Source: Lachnospiraceae bacterium
GTDB taxonomy: Bacteria > Bacillota > Clostridia > Lachnospirales > Lachnospiraceae
Reading direction: 5' to 3'
Assembly: GCA_014804645.1 (NCBI GenBank)
Contig: JAAUZI010000030.1
Location: forward strand, 46,479 to 82,129
Length of the DNA stretch: 35,651 nt
Shown here: one piece after another, positions 16,811-25,178 of the stretch
How the letters are laid out: every line of letters begins with the position of its first letter
Position numbering within the stretch: position 1 is the first letter of the stretch
Position numbers and translations under genes: made by a program
Notes under the pieces: model-generated
Database searches by the model: none
Told to the model about the DNA's origin: nothing
Seen by the model: the letters and a program-made list of their open reading frames with translations, nothing else

Positions 16811-18163
16811 CTATATTTTAATCTTGGTCCATTTACCCTGTTTGAACCGGACGGACGCAAACAGAAATCTCGCCAGCTGGTCCGCCACCACACCCATCCA
16901 TATTCCGGCAATTCCCCAGTTCAGCACGTAACCGAAGAAATAGGAGCCTGCTGTCCGAACGATTGTGACGCTGACAGTGGAGGCCACGGCAGTGTACAGA
17001 GTATCCCCCGCCCCGCGCAGACAACCCATGTAGATCACCTGGGCGATCTGCAGCAGCACCACAAAAATGATAATCTGCATGATCTTTACTCCGATGAGGA
17101 TGATCTCCTCCTCCCGGAAAAAGAGGCTGTAGAGCCATCTGCCGCCGAAGAAATAGACCGCTGACAGCACCACGGAAATGCAGCCCCCCAGCATCCGGCA
17201 GATCGCGCCGTACTGCCGGGCCTTTTTCTCGTCCTGGGCGCCCAGACTGTAGCCGATCAGCGCCACCGCCGTAGCCTGCAGGCCGTCCCCAAAGGAAAAA
17301 GACAGACTCATCACATTCATGCCCACCTGGTGGGCCGCCATGGATGCGGTTCCCTGGCTGGCCGCCATCAGAGAGGTCATCATAAAGCCGATCCGCATCA
17401 GCAGCTGTTCCGCAAACACGCTGTATCCCACATGGATAATCTGCCTCATCGCCTCCATCCCCGGCCGTATCTTCTGCCGCCAGATATAGGTCAGACTGAC
17501 AAAATTATCCTCTTTTCTCACAGACCACAGGCTCATAAGGCTGGCCACCACCGTGCCCATCACCGTGGCCAGCGCCGCCCCCCGGATTCCCAGAGCCGGG
17601 AAACCCATATGGCCCTGAATCAGCAGATAGTTCAAGATGATATTGATGGTGTTGGAGACCAGGTTGGTGCGCATGGTGATCTTAGTGTTTCCGGCGCCCC
17701 TCTGGGCGGCGTTGACACCCATCTGTATACAGTTAAAAATCATACCGCCCATAATGATCCGGTAGTAGAGTACCGCAGAGGCATGGGTATCCGCCTCAGA
17801 GCCGCACAGGCGGATGATGGGATCCGCAAAGGCCACCGTCAAGCCGCTGACCAGCACTGCCGCCACCAGGATAAAGAGCAGGAATGTCACAAAAATCCGG
17901 TTGGCTCCCTCCTTTCGGCCCTCGCCCTTTCGTCGGGCCACCAGCGCGGATATGGACACATTGGAAGCAAAAAACAGAGCCAGCCCCACCAGCTTGGGCT
18001 GAGTGGTCAGACCCACCGCCGCCACAGCGTCTGCCCCCAGCGAGCTGACCATCAGGGAGTCCACCAGTCCGGCAAACGCCGTAAAAAAGGACTCCAGCAC
18101 TGCGGGCCAGGCCATATTAACCGCTTTTTTCACATCTTCCTTCGGGTAATGTAATATTTTCAT
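16811..18163 (-). CDS. MATE-family efflux transporter
   Basis: A 450-residue inner-membrane protein with about 12 hydrophobic segments in two related halves. MATE proteins export drugs, cationic dyes or metabolites using Na+ or H+ gradients. Typical features are MAWPAVLESFFTAFAGLVD at the N terminus, QPKLVGLALFFASNVSISAL, and in the second half HQVGMNVMSLSFSFGDGLQA. The start at 18163 has AGAGGGAA upstream. The gene lies 77 bp after degV, with a terminator hairpin between, so expression probably needs read-through or a promoter near the degV stop. The substrate cannot be predicted. Confidence 0.92.
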   Translation of the reverse strand: MKILHYPKEDVKKAVNMAWPAVLESFFTAFAGLVDSLMVSSLGADAVAAVGLTTQPKLVGLALFFASNVSISALVARRKGEGRKEGANRIFVTFLLFILVAAVLVSGLTVAFADPIIRLCGSEADTHASAVLYYRIIMGGMIFNCIQMGVNAAQRGAGNTKITMRTNLVSNTINIILNYLLIQGHMGFPALGIRGAALATVMGTVVASLMSLWSVRKEDNFVSLTYIWRQKIRPGMEAMRQIIHVGYSVFAEQLLMRIGFMMTSLMAASQGTASMAAHQVGMNVMSLSFSFGDGLQATAVALIGYSLGAQDEKKARQYGAICRMLGGCISVVLSAVYFFGGRWLYSLFFREEEIILIGVKIMQIIIFVVLLQIAQVIYMGCLRGAGDTLYTAVASTVSVTIVRTAGSYFFGYVLNWGIAGIWMGVVADQLARFLFASVRFKQGKWTKIKI

Positions 18164-18179
18164 CTGTCCGTTCCCTCTA

Positions 18180-18221
18180 GATTATAAAACGACCCGACAG
18201 GCACCGAGCCGGTCAGGTCGT
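18180..18221 (-). terminator. Intrinsic terminator after degV
   Basis: On the minus strand, ACGACCTGAC and GTCGGGTCGT form a 10-bp stem with one mismatch, followed by TTTTATAAT. It lies just upstream of the MATE ribosome site, so it could also act as an attenuator. Confidence 0.7.
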
Positions 18222-18240
18222 CATGTCTTTAAAATATATT

Positions 18241-19137
18241 TTACAACGCTTTGTGAATAATTCCAAGCCCCAATGGATAAGGACCGGTATGCACCGAAAT
18301 CGTAGCGCCGATCTGCAAAAGCAGCAAATCCTCCTCTTTCACCTTGCCCTCCAGCGCCTCCAGCACTCTGGCCCGATATTCCACTGCCTCCTCATAGTCA
18401 TAGCCATAGCCGACCGCAATGCTGTAATTGCTCACATCCTCGCCGGTTTCTTTCAGATATGCCGTCAACAGAGATATTGTCTTATCCAGATTCTTACGCC
18501 TGCTGCGCCCGATACCGCTGGGAAAAATCTCTCCCTGTTTCAGAGTGATCACCGGCTTGATGCCCAAAAGGCTCCCCGCCACGCTGCTCACCTTGCCAAT
18601 GCGCCCGCCATGTGCCAGATACTCCATATCTCCCACGGTAAAGAATATCCTGCCCGTGCCCTTGATCTCCTCAATTTTTCGAATGGTGTCCTCATAGGTC
18701 ATGCCGCTCTTCTGGCACTTTACTACCTCCAGCACCAGAATTCCCTGCAGCACCGTGTCCACAGTGGAGTCGATAACCTGAATCCTGGCGTCCGGTTTCT
18801 CCTCCTTGACCATCTGCATAGCGTTCATGGCCGACTGCAGAGAACCGCTGAATTTTGTGGTGATACAGATACAGATCACGGGTATATCCTGCTCCACCCA
18901 GGGCATAAACGCATCCACGTAATCCTGTGTGGAGGGCATTGAGGATTTGGGATATACCCCTTTGCGGTCCACCATCTGCTGGTAGAAATCCCTAATCCCC
19001 ATCTCCTCGATTTCCTTGAAATAATGAGTGTCGTCAAAGGACACATAAAAGGGCACTACCGAATATCCCATCTGCTCCGCCCACTCCGGGGGCAGGTCAC
19101 AGGAACCGTCTGTTATGATATGAAATAATTTGTCCAT
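18241..19137 (-). CDS. DegV-family fatty-acid-binding protein
   Basis: A 298-residue cytoplasmic protein of the DegV/FakB family, which binds a fatty acid and, in the Fak system, presents it for phosphorylation by FakA. Visible motifs are the N-terminal FHIITDGSCDLPPEWAEQ, the KSSMPSTQDYV loop, ITTKFSGSLQSA and the GGRIGK segment (YLAHGGRIGKVSS), ending with the conserved HTGPYPLGLGII. The start at 19137 is preferred over an upstream ATG at 19209 because AAGGA lies 10 bases before it and family alignment begins there. A fakA gene is not visible. Confidence 0.92.
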   Translation of the reverse strand: MDKLFHIITDGSCDLPPEWAEQMGYSVVPFYVSFDDTHYFKEIEEMGIRDFYQQMVDRKGVYPKSSMPSTQDYVDAFMPWVEQDIPVICICITTKFSGSLQSAMNAMQMVKEEKPDARIQVIDSTVDTVLQGILVLEVVKCQKSGMTYEDTIRKIEEIKGTGRIFFTVGDMEYLAHGGRIGKVSSVAGSLLGIKPVITLKQGEIFPSGIGRSRRKNLDKTISLLTAYLKETGEDVSNYSIAVGYGYDYEEAVEYRARVLEALEGKVKEEDLLLLQIGATISVHTGPYPLGLGIIHKAL

Positions 19138-19180
19138 AGAAAAAATATCCTTCCTCAACGTATGATCTGTGTTCATAAGT

Positions 19181-19209
19181 AGTCTAACATGAATACCTGT
19201 TTTTGGCAA
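19181..19209 (-). promoter_or_regulatory. degV promoter
   Basis: On the minus strand, TTGCCA (19209-19204) and TAGACT (19186-19181) are separated by 17 bases. Confidence 0.5.
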
Positions 19210-19260
19210 TAGGTATGTAACATTTTGTGGTATCGATATTTTTTCATGTAGTTTTTAAAA

Positions 19261-21042
19261 CTATTTTGTGAATTGTTCTTTAAACCAGCGGCCCGTGTCG
19301 GACAGTTCTCGGTCGCTCCAGTCGCTGAGTTTGCTGCAGCTGTTGGAGATCAGCGCCGCCGTCTCATTCTTGTTGCTGACGGCCCACGCCACATAGCTCA
19401 CATCGTACTGGTCCAGCAGGTCCACCCACGCCTGGGCCGATTTCTCGTCAATGCCGCCGTTGCCGGAGGCGTCGCAGATGCTGCACTCGCTGACAAACAC
19501 AGGCAGGTCATCCTTCAGCGCCTTCTCCAGGCTGCTCCGCAGGTCGTCCTTGTGGGTGGCCGCGTAGAAATGCAGAGTGTACATGATATTGTCATAGTCC
19601 TGAATGGGATCTGCAGCCGCATCGCCGATCAGCTGGCTCCACTGGGGCGTCCCCACCAGAATGATGCCGTAGGGATCGTTGGCCCGGATCACCGGGATCA
19701 CTTCCTCCGCGTACTTTTTTACGTCCTTCCAGGACACGCCGCCGTTAGGCTCATTGCATATCTCGTAGATCACATTGCCGTAATCCGCGTATTTCTCAGA
19801 CATCTCGTCGAAAAAGGCGATGGCGTCCTCCTTGTGGACATTGGGATTACCCTCTCCCAGCACATGCCAGTCGATAATCACATACATTCCCAGCTTGGAG
19901 GCATACTCCACCCCCTTGTCTACCAGCTCCTTCAGCTTTTTCTTGTCTCCCCCACTGCAATATCCGCCATTTTCGTCGCTGTACATGGCCAGGCGCATCA
20001 CATCCGCATCCCAGTCGTTGCGGAAGGTGCGGAAACTTTCCTCGGATACATATTCCGGGAACCAGGCCAGACCGTGGGTGCTGACGCCATGCATCTGATA
20101 AGGCTCTCCCTCCTGGTCCACCAGACTGCCGTTCTCCACCCGCAGTCTGCCGTGTTCACCCACCGGCGTGTCCTCTCCCAGGGCATAGCCGCCCAGGCTG
20201 TCGCCCACCTTGATATCCGGACCTTTGACCCCCTGGCTCTGCACCTTCGGATTGTCTGGTTTCTGATCGTCTGTCTTCTGATTGTCCGCCGTCTCACTTT
20301 GAACGGCCGGAGCATCGCCCAAGGCGGCTGTGAGCTTGCCCTGATCTGTCTCTGCCTCCAGTGTGGCTGTCTCGATCTCCCACTCCTTTTCTGTCAGAAT
20401 GATGATACCGATACCCTCTGCCCTGCTGCCCTCCCATATCTCCTCATTGAAATCGGCGGGCGTGATAAGCAGACAGCCATCCTCCTCATCCACCTCACAG
20501 CACCAGTAGGAATCCACCTTGCAGTCGTCAAAGCCGGGTACACTGATCTCCCAGTCCGTGATCTTTTGGTCCGAAAGGTTCTCAATGGTAGCCACATACT
20601 GATAGTAGTAGCCGCCCTCGCCTCCCCAGCTGCCGCTTAACTGAAAATCAAGGCTGACTACCGCTGTGTCCGCAGGCTTGGAAGAGTCGTCTTCCGACTG
20701 TGGCTCCTTCTGCGGTTTCGGGGACTCTGTGGGAGCTGGAGTCTCTTCCGGGGCCGGTTCTTCTGCGGCCGCAGGCTCCGGCGCCTTTGTGGCCGCAGGC
20801 TCCGCTGTGGCCGTGGGCTGCGGCTCCATGTTCTCCGGTTCTGCCTCTCCACTGTCTCCCTGTGCCACTTCTACGGAAAGAACAGAGTTCGAGCCAGTCT
20901 CCCCGGCATCTCCCTGTCCCCTGTTCGGAATATATCCCAATGCCCAGAGCAGCACCAGCACGATGGCCACTCCCAGCACAATGCCCACCAACAGGCTCAG
21001 CGCCATGTTCCGGGAATATTTCTGTTCGTTCATCTCTTTCAT
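19261..21042 (-). CDS. Membrane-anchored GH5 endoglucanase with carbohydrate-binding-like domain
   Basis: A 593-residue cell-surface glycanase. A single N-terminal membrane segment (about 14-38) without a lipobox or clear cleavage site anchors it. A Pro/Glu/Thr/Ala-rich linker runs to about 125. Residues about 126-220 form a beta-rich domain with many aromatics, like a family-2-type binding module. A second Asn/Lys/Gln-rich linker leads to the GH5 barrel at about 280-593. Acid/base Glu431 (ICNEPNG) and nucleophile Glu519 (PVFVSECSI) are intact, and IIDWHVL is typical. It probably cuts beta-1,4-glucans. The start at 21042 has GGGAG before it. It is monocistronic, with an extended -10 promoter upstream. 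Confidence 0.9.
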   Translation of the reverse strand: MKEMNEQKYSRNMALSLLVGIVLGVAIVLVLLWALGYIPNRGQGDAGETGSNSVLSVEVAQGDSGEAEPENMEPQPTATAEPAATKAPEPAAAEEPAPEETPAPTESPKPQKEPQSEDDSSKPADTAVVSLDFQLSGSWGGEGGYYYQYVATIENLSDQKITDWEISVPGFDDCKVDSYWCCEVDEEDGCLLITPADFNEEIWEGSRAEGIGIIILTEKEWEIETATLEAETDQGKLTAALGDAPAVQSETADNQKTDDQKPDNPKVQSQGVKGPDIKVGDSLGGYALGEDTPVGEHGRLRVENGSLVDQEGEPYQMHGVSTHGLAWFPEYVSEESFRTFRNDWDADVMRLAMYSDENGGYCSGGDKKKLKELVDKGVEYASKLGMYVIIDWHVLGEGNPNVHKEDAIAFFDEMSEKYADYGNVIYEICNEPNGGVSWKDVKKYAEEVIPVIRANDPYGIILVGTPQWSQLIGDAAADPIQDYDNIMYTLHFYAATHKDDLRSSLEKALKDDLPVFVSECSICDASGNGGIDEKSAQAWVDLLDQYDVSYVAWAVSNKNETAALISNSCSKLSDWSDRELSDTGRWFKEQFTK

Positions 21043-21102
21043 TGTTTCTCCCTTCTCCTGCTGCGAATCGTGTTTCACATAATCTCTTCAATCAGTAGAG
21101 TT

Positions 21103-21128
21103 AAATGCGGAGCATTTTATCTATTATA
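21103..21128 (-). promoter_or_regulatory. Cellulase promoter and 5' inverted repeat
   Basis: On the minus strand an extended -10, TGCTATAAT (hexamer 21128-21123), is followed by a perfect inverted repeat AAATGC-TCC-GCATTT (21117-21103) just after the expected start site. It could be an operator or a leader hairpin. Confidence 0.45.
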
Positions 21129-21170
21129 GCACATCTTCACCGTCTCATAAATGTTTTTTTTATATAGTTT

Positions 21171-21209
21171 AACAAAAACAGCCCGCGAACCGTTCTGGTT
21201 CACGAGCTG
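21171..21209 (-). terminator. Intrinsic terminator of the GntR/ABC operon
   Basis: On the minus strand, CAGCTCGTGAACC pairs with GGTTCGCGGGCTG (allowing G-U pairs), followed by TTTTTGTT, about 15 bp after the permease stop. Confidence 0.8.
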
Positions 21210-21223
21210 CCTTATTCCGTTCT

Positions 21224-23488
21224 CTATCTCTGCGCCTCTGCCTCCTCCAGAAATCTCTGGATGTATTTTTCCGGCAGCGCGCCCCTGCACACACTGACGG
21301 TCCACTCTGTCCCATGATTGTCCCGTACAGTCACGTCCGACACCATGCCTTTTGTAAACACGCCGTTACGGCTTTTGTTGCAGTACTGTATCAGCTCCAG
21401 CAGCTCCTCAATCTCCTCCGGGGCAGTGATGATAAAGGTATAGGTCTCTGATTCCGTAGAGGGGATATCCACTGCCAACTGTCCGCTCCCTTCACTGTCT
21501 GCTGCCATTTCAGGATAAGGTTTATATCCGCTGTCCGGGTACACACCGAACCAGCTCCTGATGCCCCGCTCCACAAAGCTGATGGACGCATCCCCCCGGC
21601 TACCGTATCTGCTCCCGTTCACCTTAAATGTGATGCTCTCCACATCTTTCGCCTCGACAGGCTGGTTGAAAATCCGTATGCCGCCTCGCTCCATGGCCGC
21701 CAGAGTATGTGTCATGCCCTCAAAGATATCCAGAGTCAAAGTCTGCATGTACCCATTCACCTGTCGTATCTGCACATAGACCTGTCCCAGCAGTCGATCC
21801 TCTCCCCGAATAATCACTTCGGGCTGTTCCAGCAAATCCTGATTGTATGCTTCAGCCACCTCCCGGAGACTCTTCTCGTCCTTTATCTCACATGCGCCGC
21901 CGTCAATGCCGGAATCGCTGACAAACCGCATATAGTAGCAGGCATCAATCACATCCTCCGGCAGGTAATAGGCGCCCCTCGCATATTCCTCGCTGCACAG
22001 CAGGGGCAGCACCACATCCTCATCCCAACTGTAATAAGGGTATGTCCGAAAATAACTCCGACCGCTTGCCAGTGTCACCTCAACATAAAAAGCATTTGTT
22101 TTATATATAAGTTCTCCGTATGCCTCCTCAATCAACGCCTTCTCCGATGTATGCCTCTGTCCGACTACATTCTCAATGCCCCTCTCCAGAAAGGCATGAA
22201 TCTGAGACGCATCTGTCAACTCCACTCCCTCCAGTATCTCGGGCCAATTCCTGCTGATGCTGTAAGGACTGCAGGCGATGGAAACCTTCTGAATATCTTC
22301 CTGCTGAGGCAGATAGCGGTCATACCCCATCCAATCTCCCCGATAGCCAAAGCTGATCAGCAGAGTCAGCGCCATAGATGCCGCCATACCATATTTATGC
22401 CGAAAAAATGCCTTGAAATCCATGGAGAAAATCACATCCAGCACACCGTATGTCAGTATCCCCACCAGCAATGCCCCAAAAACGCTCCATTCAATGTAGT
22501 CAATCAGAGAATTCATGAACAGCCAGCCGCCCATGCCCCCCATGACGCTGACACATGTGCGCAATATTCCGGCAAGCCCTTTCATGTCAACTCCTCTGCC
22601 GGCGCGCTCGGAAGGTCTTTTGCTGTAGACAAACAGCGTCAGCCCTCCCAATGCCAGCGCCACGCCCAGACAGATCAGCGTGGGCATCACGAGAAATCCG
22701 AGAGTCGAAACATCGTCTTCCACGCGGCAGCTCAGCAGATACACAGGAGCGGCCATGGGAGATGCGTACAGGGCTGCCTGAATCCCCCTCCCCCGCGGGT
22801 AGTAGGTGCTAAAATATGTCGTCATAAATCCAAGCCCTAAACCGTAGGCAATGAGAACACCACAGCCCAGTATGGAGGCCATCGCCAGGGTATTGAGCAT
22901 ATTGCCCGTGAGCATGGTAGCCAGCAGCATCAGATGATAAATCAGCAGATAGACCACCATGAGTACCGCCGTATCAACCGCCGCCTCCCGAATCAGCGCG
23001 GGAATTCCCTCCATACCTCCTATGGGGGCCAGCTGAACGGAGCAGAATATCAGCGTCAATATCATGCAAAGCAGATAGGGAACCAGCCAGATCAGCAGAC
23101 CGTTCACATACTTGATAGCGAATATCTGCATTCTGCTGACGGGCAGGCTGTGGTAAGTGTCCACCATGGATTTCTGCTGCAGATACCGAAAGCACTCCAG
23201 TCCCACGATCACGGCGCCGACGATGGCTATTACGCCCGTAGACAATATCAGATCCTCCCTGAAAAAGCGTACCACATAGCCTATAGTCTCTGAGATAGCC
23301 TGGGCCTGTTCCTGAGACGTCATGTTTTTCAGATACCAAGTGGTATTCCTAATATTCATGTCGGTATAGTACAGCAGCCACAGGACAGGCATGGCCAGAA
23401 AACTTCCCAGCAGAGACAGCACCAGCATCCAGACTTTATGCCGTATATCCTCCCGCATACCCTTAAGAAATAAGCGCTTTGATGTCAT
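21224..23488 (-). CDS. ABC transporter permease with large extracytoplasmic domain (YtrC/D-like)
   Basis: A 754-residue membrane protein. The N-terminal half has about eight to ten hydrophobic segments (for example MLVLSLLGSFLAMPVLWLLY, VIAIVGAVIVGLECF). The C-terminal 330 or so residues are largely soluble and rich in beta strands, probably outside the membrane. The pattern fits permeases in ytrA-type operons, often annotated DUF6449; that name is from memory. The start at 23488 lies inside the ATPase gene (26-bp overlap) with GGAGGT 8 bases before it. It is the last gene of the regulator-ATPase-permease operon and is followed by a terminator. Cell-envelope stress or antimicrobial peptide response is a guess from the family. 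Confidence 0.8.
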   Translation of the reverse strand: MTSKRLFLKGMREDIRHKVWMLVLSLLGSFLAMPVLWLLYYTDMNIRNTTWYLKNMTSQEQAQAISETIGYVVRFFREDLILSTGVIAIVGAVIVGLECFRYLQQKSMVDTYHSLPVSRMQIFAIKYVNGLLIWLVPYLLCMILTLIFCSVQLAPIGGMEGIPALIREAAVDTAVLMVVYLLIYHLMLLATMLTGNMLNTLAMASILGCGVLIAYGLGLGFMTTYFSTYYPRGRGIQAALYASPMAAPVYLLSCRVEDDVSTLGFLVMPTLICLGVALALGGLTLFVYSKRPSERAGRGVDMKGLAGILRTCVSVMGGMGGWLFMNSLIDYIEWSVFGALLVGILTYGVLDVIFSMDFKAFFRHKYGMAASMALTLLISFGYRGDWMGYDRYLPQQEDIQKVSIACSPYSISRNWPEILEGVELTDASQIHAFLERGIENVVGQRHTSEKALIEEAYGELIYKTNAFYVEVTLASGRSYFRTYPYYSWDEDVVLPLLCSEEYARGAYYLPEDVIDACYYMRFVSDSGIDGGACEIKDEKSLREVAEAYNQDLLEQPEVIIRGEDRLLGQVYVQIRQVNGYMQTLTLDIFEGMTHTLAAMERGGIRIFNQPVEAKDVESITFKVNGSRYGSRGDASISFVERGIRSWFGVYPDSGYKPYPEMAADSEGSGQLAVDIPSTESETYTFIITAPEEIEELLELIQYCNKSRNGVFTKGMVSDVTVRDNHGTEWTVSVCRGALPEKYIQRFLEEAEAQR

Positions 23489-24365
23489 ATCCGTTCACCT
23501 CCGTCTCACTGATAAATATCTCCTCCAGAGAAAGGGGGAGCAGTTCATAGAACACGGGATTGAGCAGCTCCATGTACTCCACCAGCTGCTCCCGGGTGCC
23601 CCTTATGGTAAAGGTGTACAGCGTTCCCCGCTGATCCATGGTCACTACCTCCAGATTGTTCCTGATATGCTCCAGAGTAGCCTGGTTTTTTACCACACAC
23701 TGCACCTTGTGGAGATTCAGTTTCATATCGTCCAGATCTCTGGCAAAGAGGATGCCGCCCTTGTGCAGCAGTCCCACATACTCACAGATATCCTCCAGTT
23801 CCCGGAGATTGTGGGAGGCAATGATGGGCGTCAGACCCCTATCCTCCATCTCCTTGGCAAACAGAACCTTCACCGCCTGCCGCATCACCGGGTCCAGTCC
23901 GTCAAAGGTCTCGTCGCAGAGCAGATATTTGGTGCCCGCGCAGATTCCGCAGATCACCGCCAGCTGTTTCTTCATCCCCTTGGAAAAGGTGTCGATCTTG
24001 CGCCCTGCCTTCAGACCGAATTTCTCCAGCATCTCCTCATACCGCTCCCAATCAAAGCCCGGATAGTAGGTCTGATACAGCCGTGCCATATCCCTGGGCG
24101 TTCCGTTCTTAAAAAAGTACATATCGTCTGAGATATAGAAAAACTTCCCCTTGACTGCCGGATTGTTGTAAACCGTTTCTCCGTCAACCAGCACCTGTCC
24201 GCTGTCGGCTTTCAACACACCGCAGAGCATCCGCAGAAAGGTGGACTTGCCCGCCCCGTTGGTCCCGATCAGCCCAAACACATGCCCCTCCTCAATCCGG
24301 GCTGTAATATGATCTATGGCTTTGATCTCCTCAAAGCTTTTTTGTATATTAGTTACTTCTATCAT
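23463..24365 (-). CDS. ABC transporter ATP-binding protein (YtrB-like)
   Basis: Cytoplasmic ATPase subunit of 300 residues. Walker A is GTNGAGKST, Walker B is YLLCDETFDGLD, and the switch His is in IIASHNLRELED. The signature motif is degenerate, FSKGMKKQ rather than LSGGQ, as is common in this exporter class. A C-terminal extension of about 80 residues follows the core, as in YtrB/EcsA-type proteins. It overlaps both neighbours (17 bp with the regulator gene, 26 bp with the permease gene). GGAGG precedes the start. Confidence 0.93.
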   Translation of the reverse strand: MIEVTNIQKSFEEIKAIDHITARIEEGHVFGLIGTNGAGKSTFLRMLCGVLKADSGQVLVDGETVYNNPAVKGKFFYISDDMYFFKNGTPRDMARLYQTYYPGFDWERYEEMLEKFGLKAGRKIDTFSKGMKKQLAVICGICAGTKYLLCDETFDGLDPVMRQAVKVLFAKEMEDRGLTPIIASHNLRELEDICEYVGLLHKGGILFARDLDDMKLNLHKVQCVVKNQATLEHIRNNLEVVTMDQRGTLYTFTIRGTREQLVEYMELLNPVFYELLPLSLEEIFISETEVNGYDIKALIS

Positions 24366-24789
24366 GATTGCCTCCTATTTTAAGTTCCGCAAGAGCCTCT
24401 GTCCCGTTCTCCTCTTTCTCCGTGCCCGCATGGCTGTACAGTATCTCCAGCTGCTCCTGCAGGACTTCCCGAGCCACTCCTGCATCCCTGGCCTTGCGGG
24501 TCATTACCACCCAGTCCTCCAGCACCCGGCTGATCTGCCCGTCGCGCCACTCCTGCTCCGGCGCCACAAAGCTGCCCCGTCCGGACACTGTGTACAGGTA
24601 CCCCTCCTGCTCCAGCAGAGTATAGGCCCGCTGCACTGTGTTGGGATTCACCGCCAGCTCCACGGCCAGACTTCGGACACTGGGCATCTTGCTGCCCTGC
24701 TCCAGTCCACCGCTGACAATGAGCCGCTCCAGCTTTTCCACCATCTGTTCATAAATGGGGCGTTTGTCCCTGTAGTCCAACAGAATCAT
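24349..24789 (-). CDS. YtrA-type GntR regulator
   Basis: A 146-residue repressor. The N-terminal winged helix-turn-helix of GntR type is clear (RPIYEQMVEKLERLIVSG, MPSVRSLAVELAVNPNTVQR, YTLLEQEGYLYTVSGRGSF). Only a short helical tail follows, as in the YtrA subfamily rather than ligand-binding FadR or HutC types. YtrA-type genes typically head an ABC-transporter operon that they repress and are relieved by envelope-active antibiotics. Here a 27-bp near-perfect palindrome sits right behind the -10 of its own promoter, consistent with autorepression. Ribosome site AAGGAAGG. Confidence 0.93.
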   Translation of the reverse strand: MILLDYRDKRPIYEQMVEKLERLIVSGGLEQGSKMPSVRSLAVELAVNPNTVQRAYTLLEQEGYLYTVSGRGSFVAPEQEWRDGQISRVLEDWVVMTRKARDAGVAREVLQEQLEILYSHAGTEKEENGTEALAELKIGGNHDRSN

Positions 24790-24807
24790 GCTTTCACCTT
24801 CCTTTAC

Positions 24808-24834
24808 AAGTGTATTAATTCAATTAATACGCTT
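24808..24834 (-). promoter_or_regulatory. Operator of the GntR/ABC operon
   Basis: A 27-bp inverted repeat has 13-bp arms and a central C, with one mismatch. The inner 19 bp, GTATTAATTCAATTAATAC (24812-24830), are perfectly symmetric. It starts next to the -10 box of the operon promoter, so bound regulator would block transcription. Confidence 0.75.
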
Positions 24835-24863
24835 AATATACCACAGGTCTCCCGCCGATGCAA
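24835..24863 (-). promoter_or_regulatory. Promoter of the GntR/ABC operon
   Basis: On the minus strand, TTGCAT (24863-24858) and TATATT (24840-24835) are 17 bases apart, directly adjoining the operator. Confidence 0.6.
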
Positions 24864-24873
24864 ACTTTTTTTC

Positions 24874-24902
24874 TTGTTCTCCCATGGATTTTATGCTATA
24901 CT
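24874..24902 (+). promoter_or_regulatory. Amylase promoter
   Basis: TTGTTC (24874-24879) and TATACT (24897-24902) are 17 bases apart, with TGC before the -10. It reads into the tandem-repeat leader of the amylase gene. Confidence 0.6.
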
Positions 24903-24907
24903 TTTTC

Positions 24908-24921
24908 GGAAAGCGTTTTCA
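24908..24921 (+). promoter_or_regulatory. cre-like catabolite repression site
   Basis: GGAAAGCGTTTTCA matches the CcpA site TGAAANCGNTTTCA except for the first base. It lies at the expected transcription start of an amylase gene, the position of well-known cre sites, so CcpA-type repression by preferred sugars is likely. Confidence 0.6.
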
Positions 24922-24929
24922 TTGAAAAT

Positions 24930-25157
24930 GCAGGGCGATTGCGGAACTCTAATCAGTAATCGCCCGAACAGTGCCTGGAAAAAGATTTGACCTCACTGTG
25001 GGCAAAGCTTTTTCCACTATGCGGTGGTACTGGCAGGGCGATTGCGGGACTCTAATCAGTAATCGCCCGAACAGTGCCTGGAAAAAGATTTGACCTCACT
25101 TTGGGCAAAGCTTTTTCCACTATGCGGTGGTACTGGCAGGGCGATTGCGGAACTCTA
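24930..25157 (+). repeat. 103-bp tandem repeat in the amylase leader
   Basis: Copies begin at 24930 and 25033 and differ at two positions. A third copy begins at 25136 and stops after 22 bp, just before the ribosome site. Each full copy encodes two hairpins: GGGCGATT/AATCGCCC (24933-24940 with 24958-24965) and TGGAAAAAG/CTTTTTCCA (24976-24984 with 25008-25016). The truncated third copy still has GGGCGATT, which could pair with the AATCGCCC of copy 2 instead. Confidence 0.9.
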
Positions 25158-25178
25158 AATAAGAAAGGAAAAAGAATT

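Larger units (their letters stand above)
24790..25178. other. 389-bp divergent control region
   Basis: No gene is present. It holds the GntR operon promoter and operator (24808-24863), the amylase promoter and cre-like site (24874-24921) and the 103-bp tandem repeats that form the amylase leader (24930-25157). Confidence 0.8.

Noticed and set aside
24930..25157. CRISPR array
   Set aside because: The repeats are directly adjacent with no unique spacers, are 103 bp long and have no cas genes nearby.
25074..25178. GTG start giving the amylase 35 extra N-terminal residues
   Set aside because: The extension is encoded by the 103-bp leader repeat, has no ribosome site and does not resemble the GH13 N terminus. 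ATG at 25179 has AAAGGA at a good distance.
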